Assembly: GCF_000002875.2 (NCBI RefSeq)
Contig: NC_009414.2
Coordinates: 597,001-661,000, forward strand
Source of the DNA: Leishmania infantum JPCM5
Lineage: Eukaryota; Euglenozoa; Kinetoplastea; Trypanosomatida; Trypanosomatidae
DNA: 64,000 nucleotides
Direction of reading: 5' to 3'
This document shows positions 45,801 to 52,295 of this stretch, in pieces. The notes beneath the pieces are model-generated. The model was not told the origin of the DNA and did not search any database. It saw nothing but the letters and a program-made list of their open reading frames with translations. The first letter of the stretch is position 1, and each line of letters begins with the position of its first letter. A program made the position numbers and the translations under genes.

Positions 45801-47488
45801 CGGCAGCAGCGGCCGCCAAATTCTACAGCAACGCTTCGAATGACCTCGTAACCGACGTACTGTCGTCGAAAGACAAGGCAACCCTCTTCATTCCTCTTCC
45901 CGACGGCACTGGGCGATGCGTGGCACTGGAGGGCATCGCCGAGGCGGCTGGGTCGGCCGGCCCGGTGCAGGAGTACGACGGTGTTGTGCAGGTCAGCCTA
46001 CCTCTGTACTTCCAGATTCGCAACTGGTCCACGACGGAGATTGCCCGCTTCCGCCGCGAGGTGGAGTGGAACTCGGTGACCCGGACGGGCGACAACGATT
46101 CGGGCCAGCTGTCTGAGCGGATTTCTACCCTGATCCATGTCGAGGGTGACGACGTCGGCGATGGTGGTCGAAAGGGTACCTCGAGCGCGCGCTCCGGGCG
46201 GCCGAGCAACCGAAGCGGAACAGCGCCGAAGGCTCCCCCGGCGCAGAACGCCATCGAGGTTCCTCCCGGCGCCTCTCGAGAATCGGTGCTGACAGTGACC
46301 CCTTTGTGCGAAGGTGTGTACAGGGGCACGGTGCGCTTTGTGCCGGTCGATGGGCCTAGCGACGCCGCGGCGGCTGACGTTGTGCAGTTCTACGACTTTG
46401 TCATCCGCGTGCGACCTGTGGAGGTATCGGTGCCGACGACTGTCGACCTGCATGCAGCCCTCCGAGAGCTGGCCAGCTTCGCAATTCCGCTGACAAATCC
46501 GCTATCGAAGCCAGCTGTCTTCAAACTCGAGGTAGGAGCTGCAGACGGCACCGCATCACCGACAACCGCCGCCGCGAGCGCAGCCCCGGAAACGTTCACG
46601 TTTCCGCCGACAGTGACGGTGCCGGCGCACACGCACGCGGAGGCGCTGGTGCAGTTTTTCCCTCTTATCCCGAAGCCGCCGGCGACGGTGCGGTGCACTG
46701 TGACGTCTGCTGAACTAGGCAGCACCACCGTCTACGACTTTCGGCTGTTGAACACCTGCGATGTCGCGGCCCCGGAACGGATGACTCGACTGGTCTGCCC
46801 TCTGGGGCAGCACACGAACTTCGTCTTGCGCTTCAAGCACTATTCCAAGACAAACACCGAGTTCTCGATCCGCGTCAGTGGCGAGACGCTGGGAAAAGGC
46901 ACGGCAACATTCACGCGAGTCGGCGCGGGCGGTGGCGGCAGCCAAGCAGCTGTGGTGAAGGTGAACGCCTGCCCGCAGCCGCCGGCCACCTCCACGTCGC
47001 TGGTTTCCAAGGGGCAGGATGTCGCGGTGGAGTTCAGCTACGAGCCCTCTGAACTCGGCGAGGCGGTTGAGACTATTGAGTTTGTCTCTCCTGTCGCCGG
47101 CACCTACACGTTTCCGATTGTGGCGAACTGCACACTGCCAGAGCGCCAGGGTCCATTCGTGGCGCGCTTAGGCCAAAATGTACAGCTGCCCCTCAAGAAC
47201 GTCTTCAGCGAACCGGTCGCGGTCACGGTGACGTCCGACTCGCCGTTCTTTGTGCCGTCGCGCAAGACGGAGACGATCGCGGCACACAAGACGGCGAACG
47301 TGATCGTACACTGCAAGCCGGAGGATGGTGTCGAGGTGATTCGAGGTCGAGTCACCATCACATGCGTGCCGCCTGGCAAGCCGGCGCCAAATCAGACGCA
47401 GCAACCGATACAGTGGGTGTACTACGTCGAGGCAGCGAACTCGAGTGACCGAAGCAGCTCCGTGAAGCAGTCCAAGGCCAAGAAATGA
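30809..47488 (+). CDS. HYDIN: HYDIN, giant central-pair apparatus protein with ASH/MSP repeats and an adenylate-kinase-like insert
   Basis: A single 16.7 kb open frame encodes 5,559 residues, slightly longer than human HYDIN (about 5,120). After about 130 residues of low complexity, Ig-like ASH/MSP domains repeat along most of the chain. They show recurring patterns such as FG.V.....R...L.N....P..Y and a GxLxPG/FTP motif. A P-loop nucleotide-kinase domain is inserted at about residues 2154-2485: VVLLVGPPCSGKTTLAKQM with Walker A at 2160-2168, then HVDVDEVI, and later a helical Lys/Glu/Ala-rich segment. This domain is diagnostic of HYDIN. ASH repeats resume after about residue 2590 and run to the C-terminus. 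HYDIN forms the C2b projection of the axonemal central pair and is needed for normal flagellar bending; the same role is expected here. Gly/Ser/Ala-rich loops (for example near 3480-3530 and 3610-3690) are lineage-specific expansions. Confidence 0.93.
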   Translation: MRSSSPETNVRKAAVSTFSGPSSAPLTRLQKRFSSHAASAGREKAAALPAGIAAAVVGTSASFAATGSSLRKRSASKVGLAPHRPANAKCDSVVRVPPTHRQTNKWSAGTATLDALSTRQSPHAASACSPSFPFDVYPTQIFFDLFAANRTYTAALELRNHTTANTHVRVDRPSSCSGFELSAPHGAESSSKVAPGLSVIYTVVFSPTSNLKDYETQLVVRAESGEAITVPVRAYASRGQLQLPAALTLREAPVKGTSCTPLFLRNTSEQSCAWRAMVFDVSSVASEAMAKDTSYSPSSHFSITPSYGVVEPLCGGGDGTAVTVAPVTLHFHPHPSMAAASTFGAVLRFFLGPEGDVVQDVQLSAQAVELTGIALEQTVVTLADTYVTTERQTVVRLRNDSDNTVHFAWKSSYRGSRESDGDDDGSVAGDDAEFGGDGAASGGMTGSCAEKRMSDLTATADSSVYNGSSGGDGRQHQLHQPFHDYSTMRDDYTGDEAFRIEPLSGVLYGHGVREFTITFNPSVAVLYESIAFLDVTGLENRLPLTLRGHGLGPQCTLEYSRLEIGDVYLNALHEYEVSMENISSIECQYVIMPPLPVLPASAAAATTAEPATSTSLTDFSSKFRFTPSHGTLGPGEIVKLRIELQSDRIGSFSEVFRVHMQGAVEEVPLLLKGRVLGPHFQCSVEELVFGNVSYNMTHQRTMQIANTSPIPMHYTLRMPDECTYADDLIISPATGVIAPMATQTVTVTLHSCTVGNYDTALLVEVADVGDVLEAIPLKATCMVPPLFTNATELSFGGVFVGYPSTLNVAVLNNSALTGMFEFALVGGGALSDVVAVELPVSAEHEDGVHWISPHQTMQMPVTMTALRPGKLHFSIALRVLGMDPAVAPPQTILVSAVASGTHVEMQPSTFQFGTVDVLRAEVKELTLKNTSPVPAPFSLVFDRYGGLPATASSAAAASVAAEATLPFPREPVFTVEPAGGVLEPHSTLTVRIRAKPDEAMVFSDTLRLCHSPASHSAAAAEETAVAVGNKPTVTVKVAGKGIPIVSERPVADVKLGDVLTTALVAETITLHNYGRREQEVQWQSTHNAKTKERDLPPAFSYKPERSVIPAGGALTFTLSGGSDEPGVRTETFTLKQSGTFKEILRSTVSATFTVPTLSCSTRALHFDFANTEQLQALDAPSAASLVKSLTMKNVTSKTLAVSLRIRHAATASSSPSPPPAGASSAAANGVPFELEGPSTITFAPGDSYVVGIRCNPLYRRDFTSHTTKATVQFSFAHHARKEHVSLSATLRFPALVMNPSARLEFGSVLRNTEKRRTIVLSNPSADLPARFEWALQPQPGNSATAAPKAAGEGDVKAAEAQYTGDKSALRTIKAGDEAAAAAARCFDIVPYTGMLLPGESRSINVTYQGAECGTALATAVCRVHGGPTYTVVVHATSSVVQARCDRTEINFGRLPFYESATQSVMLSNSTLVPVTWDVDLRSMRHPECVHVSPVSGELREKARLLITFTPTVPDAFEETLWVRIGHLDPQPIHLRGSGYMNRLMITTTSSTASAVENEVVVYRAPFSAFTEALQYVESRLASSQLRSVYASRSVTPLTTTLATAASASESASNAPALPTWVQREWPTLEAERLAFCRAVCEAQASEHRCSVSPNGAIGPPLFLAPHALRRNSVTAVCSKDGTGAGTHKFVLARYVVDFGHLTRHDMRKVTLRLTNPSATEVVSAMLDSKELEHLPVSAVPMKGIKVGPLETTTLTLVMDATKPESLVRHGQNRYEFAIDVKHGPAIVVECRCYVATPTLRTAEKEVRFGPVLLGKVKVLPLVLTNPEAVPCPWRVTCKEEASSDMTASTAPRGHWLRDEQSYTPAGLVAAEPRGSIRSRRAAPASQFWVKKDHGVVEASGTTTIAVYFAPNCIAAEDGMGASEDRGSAPATATLRFRCGKGSAESVLTVKLIGSAFQYKVSLSTTQLQLPVVRPHQVVHESVTLTNNEEHPVEVYSLDLDTQHMHEIKLLRRAIEVNPDHEIFLPHLEAASRLPDALLESIFARLHAASESLKEAPPAADLEAAEEALVGAPAAACKGAKTSRGQSVSAASRASSSNSKGGRREKGKSGHQSAAAASGGIEKGLQSELAAADDIAGQDQGAIDGCTAVSMAKPSVVLLVGPPCSGKTTLAKQMVEWADAGSVIHVDVDEVIRREADRDDTADGAVARFLLSQLADRQLKSVPVTADDAAATGDAVAASYIACAPKLVRDALEGHLNRCIADHATHSAAGAASLVESRDFAASKPRKLLFLFDGLGCTVLQNPWLLFELLKETCDALHIPLQIVSLAVSTPMSGVRRAEALEAHHAARATAASLTLLSEAAFEALDKEAREDYTRRLKHFNDCRRDLRAAQQLKRNYMAQLPHKTVQQETEEAFTKAQMDLQQALALESTMRSARKGKAAAGAGRGAAQAAEGAKKLRELKWSDLDAATQFREWYTRFLTKYGTPPKPEGGDDSAIGAATARASAAGPPLKGAAAVAAAAAAEERANCWAAVVRVSAETETPSEVARVVELQLVQGDTETSSHTGAATTTLALPTLSPPLTRVVVATSSSAASGEGQLSVSARETDAPPAASSMAAVVESSHSPATAAAVAATSAIGEWLYLNKRRLRFWGNEALGGSRGVASVLGRPSSGEEVLAAKASTAVPTVAGVAETHTPLDAAGLPFATDAFHAGSAAVTREARYVHFFSTLEREVIPAKKSCGRGKTVPAVVQQEEELTRWWLPPKSSVTLTLEFCGDHVGPYTEKCLFGVVGTLQQLGLTVSTTVALSDISRDPKDIFPVIKARGMSISGGVEAGQRASKVYIPSRKLFDFGPLLIPPPPVPKSRRRSIEKVGTGSSSSIGGSGRSGNAGGGNYIHSSKAPFQHDGTLGEETLTFVNREASEAEVTLSFLNEKEKTFVVTPTSFVLKPGASQQVSLRATPEKVGDFTNTLLACIKDNPLPWRTDVTCMGARPTLTVNGCKDLEVNFGRLVLNRSVTKSFSLVNEGPLPLQWRLVPVLDGMTTRGPGGGGSGVGGAASGAAAAAAAQLPTELQCSALEGVIEEGGTYTLNMTFAPTHPCFYTRSMLFTVSYPGHPHQVLYESLPVIIKAEGYDVVLEWTREIQLGVLHVGEEKHDTIRILNKSPYEVGYQLKLPKRLQKSVTLSSPSGTLRGMVGFKDAAVVNIDIVARLEKEGELPAKLSLIEVAFFDVDRKELLYPVQSIPVTGEAWYTKYAVQPPSVSFGSCLIGQPRESTFELRNTGVFPLEYVLFNYRDAAAEGSANENVADASTAGGAAVAAAPALHAPSAGAKNQIKAAKGSEMDVIVGAFKCCPCRGIIPVGGAQIITVSTVPRKQSRTRETIGVRVVQSGPELERYGTPVEVSAYPALPSIAADLTSSADVETIFEEQRVVYRLDQLAKGVCAYSKEERVFSFGTTLVGQRSEERFRIANSSPLPCTIVAHLEGASVTGTSGNSGSGNAARGNASAASSGNKPVTGGGGGGGASAAAGGAGKVEGFDLSLDGSGASPAQTRMTTVKMVLPPYESRFLTIGFTPGSLRRFQAQIVAVAESAAISSDDMAEAGQELRFGLCGEGTLPSVEVEVPPRLSSSAVPWGSSGGRKSSGACAGSMERMHRRTESGGSTSSNERKRGLRRSGGGSGGSTSPSVYGSADGYSTSSGVAEVLELPLARVGAVASRSFTLRNIGCVTAKVHLELMTPGGDDYGTPNSALKITTRGGTGGTAVKKQRGALAHHRAELFVPAGQSEVVELTYAPTQVETTTTRMRVLLRDNPFEEKEVHILAYSFDSPISFDGIDPSSPDHYDIGDCWIGVDKSCTFTVRNNTDSLVRYDWQYPDAVVRMVPSVGHLSAGATRTITVVVRSESQNLNQVARCTIQVQSIQLLTNALGGGLVHSSIGDGGAASGGTGSGATPVSGATNAAITEWDNSMQSPKWVLREDDTAASAIAAGAHSAAATAAFLSTAASMVGRRNLKQVLEPLPEPPYAVVDAVNVMQSLTLRYHCSVPAYQCQLVDAATGAVTDLKAISFEQTYLMQKRVAIVRVINTGSVGLPLTYDIATSGEEDGAPTRTASQQNLKSPHARRGDSGALAAGVVSGTSLFTPAVEGDAGALHESPGYTAPTADFAVVPSPTSRAASTIPVGTHLDLHVEFTPRAVGLIMAELILSMRHSDPAEMRVPLQGVAECPLVHFNVPPTTYSDTRSMAGISGAAYRGQDTVVVEFLARGLHTKATVKFPVMNPTATTYSYEWVEEGMGRGASANGGASGGSVSPFRCLTPMGTIAAGRQAEATFEFYADTLGVRESAWSFQIPGRAAIPFVLVGTAVEPNVYFHASKVIFGHVQVGTQVEQTVVLENCDDVPFSFSWDKFSMEGTSSFLSVRPLRGTIAPHERLLATVTFSPQDEVEYNVPLRCTVKRSSVPLSINVKGVGVSVHDSLQVEPIEDGAEPTLMVRGQPLFLNLDRVQVNSTVERRFALRNTGAYPFQYSVEAPENSSVSVEGMEGKIAAKQTGVIVFRYHPTCEETLKQCRLLFRIEGKVAYKVGIKATAYMPRLQLSFDHYDFGPRFILAYNNGSATAASGVAMTVLQLTNLESEVVSVDCSVSAHNVWCRLDSTTLVVRPKESARLRLTFVPPEARQYNDNLRLCFNALHTVLVPITGEGVVPRVEVVNPFAKLGIVRIGETRQMEVKLMCLSKIPTPISFAQSIDDDLLQKGFSVSLPERTPAAAAAATPLAIMLKPKESATVVLSFAPTQRMGEFSREVKMLVCGVEVPFLSVSGSCADAEVHLDTSALSFRDVVVGASASRRVSILNSGDISQKFSWLSSLQKLRPQGEWSIFPSSGYVRAHTELSCELRYTPSLPSRGNTKAAAAPASSALMQQILTVELDSSPGISLTIESNCVTRPAATETVHFACRARETDVKMIEVYNPTEETWTTEPVLDNSLWTCPAQLTLKPKAKSMLTVTYQPVRPTSTAAAAAAAKFYSNASNDLVTDVLSSKDKATLFIPLPDGTGRCVALEGIAEAAGSAGPVQEYDGVVQVSLPLYFQIRNWSTTEIARFRREVEWNSVTRTGDNDSGQLSERISTLIHVEGDDVGDGGRKGTSSARSGRPSNRSGTAPKAPPAQNAIEVPPGASRESVLTVTPLCEGVYRGTVRFVPVDGPSDAAAADVVQFYDFVIRVRPVEVSVPTTVDLHAALRELASFAIPLTNPLSKPAVFKLEVGAADGTASPTTAAASAAPETFTFPPTVTVPAHTHAEALVQFFPLIPKPPATVRCTVTSAELGSTTVYDFRLLNTCDVAAPERMTRLVCPLGQHTNFVLRFKHYSKTNTEFSIRVSGETLGKGTATFTRVGAGGGGSQAAVVKVNACPQPPATSTSLVSKGQDVAVEFSYEPSELGEAVETIEFVSPVAGTYTFPIVANCTLPERQGPFVARLGQNVQLPLKNVFSEPVAVTVTSDSPFFVPSRKTETIAAHKTANVIVHCKPEDGVEVIRGRVTITCVPPGKPAPNQTQQPIQWVYYVEAANSSDRSSSVKQSKAKK

Positions 47489-49464
47489 GGGGCTACAGGC
47501 GAGGCTGTGCGTGAGGAGGGCATCTTTCTTTTCGCTTCCCGTGCGTCTAAGTGCGGCTGCACGTGCCCTGCGATGAGAGACGTGCCCCTCGTTCCCTTCT
47601 CTCTCCTCTTCGACTCCCTCTTTGCTTTGCGGCTCACTAGTTGTTTGCCTTCTTAGTCGTGCCTTTCGCTGATGGGACTTTCGTTGGTTGGTCGTCTTGT
47701 TGTGGTGCACGCATCTTGTCGTGGGCGTAGGCGCCTTTTGATGGGAGCTGAGGCCGGCGCCATGGTGGAGGGGAGAGGATCGCGTACTTGCTAACATCGA
47801 CCCTCTGGATCTGGCCACTCGATAAGCACGAAATAGTGCAATCACTGCTCTGTTTTTCTTTTTTTTTTCAAAAAAAAATGAGGTGTGGGGTCACAGGATG
47901 CTTGAGACGAGTGCTAACATCTTGAAGTGGGGCTACACCTTGTGACGTCATCGTTCGCCTCGCTCGCTTGCCGCCGATTGTCATCCCCATTCTCTGTCTT
48001 CAGTAGCCTTGTCATTTTCCGAGGTGCAGCACGCAGGAAACATTGTTTTCTTTCTCCGAGTGAGTAACTCGTTATTTGCCATGGCATGAGTTGGCGTGTT
48101 CATGTCGTCTTTCTGTCTTTATTTTCTCTCTTGGCTGCTTTCTCTCCGTCGTGATTCCTTCGCCTGCTGCGCTTTTCCGTGGCGGGCGTGAACGGCCCCC
48201 ACTGCCTTACACGCACACCTGCGCACCCCGCGGCAGGTTTGCATGCCCCGCTCCCTCCCGCACTCCCTGCCTGTCTATTTTTCTGTCTCTCGGCGTACAC
48301 ACGCATGCTTTCAGTTTTGTTTCCATGCCGCAGCGCCGCTTGCCTTCGCCTTTCGCGCCTGCCCTGTGTCTACGTGCGTGTGTGTGTTCTTCGTTTTATG
48401 TGTATGTACATATGTGTGTGTGCTTGCTCCTGTTGTGTGTTGTGCTTTACCATTGATGTACATGTGATGTGCGGGGGCGGAGACAGGGATTCGGAGGATG
48501 GGGCTGAGGATGACGCACACGTGATGTGGTGAGGCTTGCCGTCTCTCTTGCCTTTTCCTATCGCTCCTCTTCATCTCTCTCTTCCCGCGTGCAGAAGCGG
48601 GACTTTGCCAGGCACCCCGCCCCTTTTCTCGTTCCCTCTTGTAGTTAGATTCGACCACGCACACAAATAACAAAGAAACAAGAACAAGGATGTATTATGA
48701 GTCACAGTGTGTGCGCTCTGCCGAGCAAACGTGCAGTGGGGGCTGCCATGGAGAGCAGAGGCGATGCACACAGCTGATGGCACGCCGGCAGGGTGAAGCT
48801 GCGGGGTGGTGTTGCAGAACATGCGTGATGCCTCACGGACGACCTTTCCGACGCCGTCTTTTCACCATGCTGTGGCGGCACCCACGGCGTGCACACTGAA
48901 TACAGTTGTTGGCCACCATATGTGCCATCTGGTGGGAAGGGGGGAGGGAGGAGGAGGGGAGGCAATCAGCCCCTGATCCGATGGAAATGGTTCCTTGCCG
49001 TTTTCTTCGCATCACCATGCGCTGCCTTCATCCGGCAGGTAGGAGTACTTTGGTTCCACGCTGGGATGCCCTTTTCTCTCCATCTTCCAAACCCCTCGTC
49101 GTTCCGCTGCATTCTCACTGACTGTGTATCTTATTGCGTTCCTTTCACGTCGCTTTTCCCATCTTGTCCATCTTTCTCATGAAACAAGTCCACACGTTCG
49201 CGTGCGGTGATCAAGGCAGAGAGGTCGCACCAACATACGTCACCGGTTTCCTGGTGGCTGTCTTCTGTGGTGCGCGTGCGCTCTTGCGCTTCTTTCTTCG
49301 TAATTCATAAGTGGCGAGCGGACAGTAAGCTGTCGAAGCCCCTGTAAGACGTGAAGCGTCCTTCGCTACCACAGCATCCTAATCGACGGCATCATTGATA
49401 GCCGTAACCACGAGACCCATTACTGCGCCCGTCCTTTCCTTTTTTGTTTCTGTCTCTGCTCAAT
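47489..49464 (+). other. Intergenic region between HYDIN and SF3a60
   Basis: No gene is supported. There is a T/A homopolymer pair near 47850-47880 and TG-rich sequence near 48375-48430. A GC-rich block at about 48690-48980 might be a diverged retroposon but could not be aligned by eye to the SIDER-like copies. Acceptor candidates occur near 49310 and within the tract just before ATG 49465. Confidence 0.55.
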
Positions 49465-49470
49465 ATGCAG
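49428..49470 (+). promoter_or_regulatory. Strong polypyrimidine tract overlapping the SF3a60 start codon
   Basis: About 30 nt of nearly pure pyrimidine end within 5 nt of ATG 49465. The first AG is at 49469-49470, inside the second codon. Splicing there would remove the start; an upstream acceptor such as the AG at 49310-49311 would keep it. Confidence 0.5.
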
Positions 49471-51330
49471 ACCAACGTGCTGGAGCGTATCCGGGCATTG
49501 GAGGCAGACATCGAGCGCTGCATCGACTCCATCGTGCAACAAGACCTGTTTGCAGCGTCCATCGAAAACGAGAGGCACCGCATTCTGCTCGACCACTTCA
49601 CTCTGCAGCAGGTTGGAATCGTCCGTTCCACCGCGGAGAAGCTGCTCGACGTGTACTTGGACGAGGACGACATTGTGCAGGTCCAGAATGCGCCGGCGGA
49701 GAGCCCCGACGACATCGCGGCAGCTGTCAAGGAGTTCGAGGCGAAGATCGCCGACATCCGCGAGTATCACCACATCTACCGCGATCTGCCACCCGTAAAG
49801 GATGAGCTCGCCGTGCCTAGCCCAAGGCTGCTCGATGACGTCTTCACCGTCCACGAACGCTACGGGGCCTGCTTCGATATGGACGCGCACTACAACCGCT
49901 ACAGCGCCTTTATGGTGCACACAAAGACGCTGGCGGAGGGGTGTGCTACGGCGTCGGCGGAAGTAAAGAAGGAGCTGGCCCCGCTGTCGCCGTCTTCAGT
50001 TCTCAAGTGGTCGTCGATGTGGCCTGGTCGTTTGGACTTTTTCAGCTTCACAAAGGCGCTGCCGCAGCTGCTGCTTCACGAGGTCGAGGCACACCGCAAG
50101 ATTGTAGGCTTTGCCCTCTACAAGCCCTTTGTTGCGGAGCTGCTCGCCTACCTGGAGGGCTTCTACCGTCGCATCCATCCTCTTAAGCCAGCTGCGTTGG
50201 AGCGTCTCATGGCGGATGTGGAGAGTGATGCGGAGAAGTACTGGGCGTCCCTTGTGGAGGCCAAGGCAGACGTTACGAGCGTGACGGCGGCTGCGGCCGC
50301 ATCCACAGAGGATGAGCAAGTTGATGTGCAAAATGTAGAAGACGAGCGAGCGGAGGAGAGGGAGACAGGCGGTGCAGCAGCGTCGTCGTCCAACGGCCAG
50401 ACGGCAGCGCCGGCGCGCATTGCGGTCGAGAACAAGGTTGCCTGCGGACTTGCGATCCCGCCATCGCTGCGGCAGCAAGTCAAAAAATTTAGCCTGTGGC
50501 CGTTGCCCTTGATAGAGAAGCTGATAGAGGACGTGGGACAGGCGAGCGGCACCTCTGACGGTGCCGCGGCGTCGACGTCCAAGTACCCCACAAGCGTCAC
50601 CGACGTGAAGACGGTGTGCCTCATGGAGGCCAAGGCCGCCGCTCTGCTGCAGTCGCTCCTCTACACCACTTTGGAGACGACCAACAAGTCGCTTTTGCGC
50701 GACTACAGCCGCACCTTAGAGGAGCTGGAGAATGACCGCGAGGTGGCCGAGCAAGAATTCCTCGACTCATTGGAGGAGGTGCGCAAGAACTCGGCAGACA
50801 CGATGGAGGGTACCGTGGCCCACGCGGCGGAGTATAACTTGAAGCTCGCTCTCGAGGAAAGCAAAGGCAGTCGCCGTGGCCGGCACGGAAAGGCGAGTGC
50901 GCCGGCGCCCGTCTCGCCAGCCCCGGCTGCACCAGAGCTGCCGTTAGAGGAGGAAGAGGAACAGCTGATCGGTGAGAACGGCGAGCCCATTCCCCGCTGG
51001 CTCGCACAGCTGCATCAGCTGGACAAGATGTTCCGCTGCGACGTGTGCGGTGGCACTATCTACAAGGGCCCGAAGGTGTTTCGCGAGCACTTTGGCGCGG
51101 AGCGCCACGCGGAGGGTCTGCGCCGCCTCGGCGTGATGCACCGCCTGAAGAGCTACGAAGGTATCACCTCCATTCGACAAGTGGTCGAGATGCGGGAGCG
51201 GCTCACCGGGGGAGAGAGCGGCTTTCGAAAACGACTGCGAGACAACACCGACAACGAGGAAATCCAAGATGCTCGCGGCCACGTGGTGACAGCAAAGGAG
51301 TATCTTCGCCTGCAGCAGCGTCGGCGCTGA
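49465..51330 (+). CDS. SF3A3: Splicing factor 3A subunit 3 (SF3a60/SAP61/Prp9)
   Basis: 621 residues from ATG 49465 (human SF3A3 is 501). The N-terminal helical region (MQTNVLERIRALEADIE...) and the segment around residues 195-255 (FTKALPQLLLHEVEAHRKIVGF...YLEGFYRRIHPLKP) follow the SF3a60 pattern. The C-terminal matrin-type C2H2 zinc finger is intact: C525-x2-C528-x13-H542-x5-H548, within FRCDVCGGTIYKGPKVFREHF, then HAEGLRRLGV. SF3a60 bridges SF3a66 and SF3b in the U2 snRNP. In kinetoplastids it serves trans-splicing of every mRNA and the few cis-introns. Ala/Glu/Ser-rich inserts between about residues 270-335 and 470-500 account for the extra length. The open frame continues upstream only to a TTG. 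Confidence 0.9.
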   Translation: MQTNVLERIRALEADIERCIDSIVQQDLFAASIENERHRILLDHFTLQQVGIVRSTAEKLLDVYLDEDDIVQVQNAPAESPDDIAAAVKEFEAKIADIREYHHIYRDLPPVKDELAVPSPRLLDDVFTVHERYGACFDMDAHYNRYSAFMVHTKTLAEGCATASAEVKKELAPLSPSSVLKWSSMWPGRLDFFSFTKALPQLLLHEVEAHRKIVGFALYKPFVAELLAYLEGFYRRIHPLKPAALERLMADVESDAEKYWASLVEAKADVTSVTAAAAASTEDEQVDVQNVEDERAEERETGGAAASSSNGQTAAPARIAVENKVACGLAIPPSLRQQVKKFSLWPLPLIEKLIEDVGQASGTSDGAAASTSKYPTSVTDVKTVCLMEAKAAALLQSLLYTTLETTNKSLLRDYSRTLEELENDREVAEQEFLDSLEEVRKNSADTMEGTVAHAAEYNLKLALEESKGSRRGRHGKASAPAPVSPAPAAPELPLEEEEEQLIGENGEPIPRWLAQLHQLDKMFRCDVCGGTIYKGPKVFREHFGAERHAEGLRRLGVMHRLKSYEGITSIRQVVEMRERLTGGESGFRKRLRDNTDNEEIQDARGHVVTAKEYLRLQQRRR

Positions 51331-52290
51331 TCACCACGCTTGGCCAGCTCTCTCCCCTAAAACGCGGCGCGACGGCTCACAAAGCGAGAGAAGAAGAGGC
51401 GGCTTTGGGCAGGAAGAGGAGCCGTGGTGCGCTTGTGGTCATGCCACACACCGCCTGCTTGGCAATGAGCTTGTCTTGTGACGCTTCGCTTGCTGCACGC
51501 GGAGTGCGTTGCCGTGACGATGAGATGAGCACCTGCCGAGTCGGAAAGAGCTCCGACGCACCTGTGCGAGCTCGGGGTTCTTCGATGTATTCCGCTTGCT
51601 TTCTTGGTTGATGAGAGTGGTGGCGTGGTGCGCAGGTTCGGCGCCGCCTGCGAAGAGTAAAGAAAAAAGCAAAGGGATCAGCAAAGAAGCGCACATGCCC
51701 CTTCACGCCTGCCCCTGGGTGAAGAGAATGTAATGGGAAAGCGGCGCAATCGGTTCGCAGGACTGTACCTACGGGGCTGCAAGAGGAGGGCCTACGGAGG
51801 CGGCGCCATGCTGATGCGAACATCATGATGCCCCGCAGCTGCTAAAGGCCTCATGCTTGCCGATCCCTGTTTCTCGCACATCCAGTATGCACGTTCACAC
51901 AAACAAACGGAAAAAGGGCTCCTCAACGTGCAAGTGCCTGCAAATGTTTCGAACTCTGACACCGTCCACGCGCCTTTTTCAAGTGTTTGCGTCGACATAT
52001 CTCCCGCGTCTCTGTTTCCCCCTTTTTTTCTGATGCTGTGGGTCTTTTGCTGTGGGTGCCCTCCTGCCTTCTCCTACTGTACACAGACATATATATATAT
52101 ATTGTTTTCTTAACGCCTGTCCTCTGCCTTCTTGACCACTGCCTTACCTGTGTCTACACACACATACACACACGTCTATGCATTTAGTAGCTGCAGCTTA
52201 GGTGGTTGCAGGGCCTTCAGAGCAGAAGACGTCCACAAGCGTCTGCTTTCTTTTTTTTCTTCCGTCGCCTTCTGCATCTCCTGCGCACAC
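51331..52290 (+). other. Intergenic region downstream of SF3a60
   Basis: No gene seen. There is a TA/AT run near 52089-52103. Pyrimidine tracts at about 52101-52155 and 52241-52282 are both plausible splicing signals for the next gene. Confidence 0.6.
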
Positions 52291-52295
52291 ATGAG
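52241..52295 (+). promoter_or_regulatory. Polypyrimidine tract whose first AG falls just after ATG 52291
   Basis: The tract 52241-52282 is strong; the next AG is at 52294-52295, immediately after the ATG. Earlier AGs (about 52186-52225), following the tract at 52101-52155, would retain the ATG. Confidence 0.45.

Noticed and set aside
48690..48980. GC-rich block suspected to be a third, diverged SIDER
   Set aside because: Could not be aligned by eye with the two copies beyond very short words.
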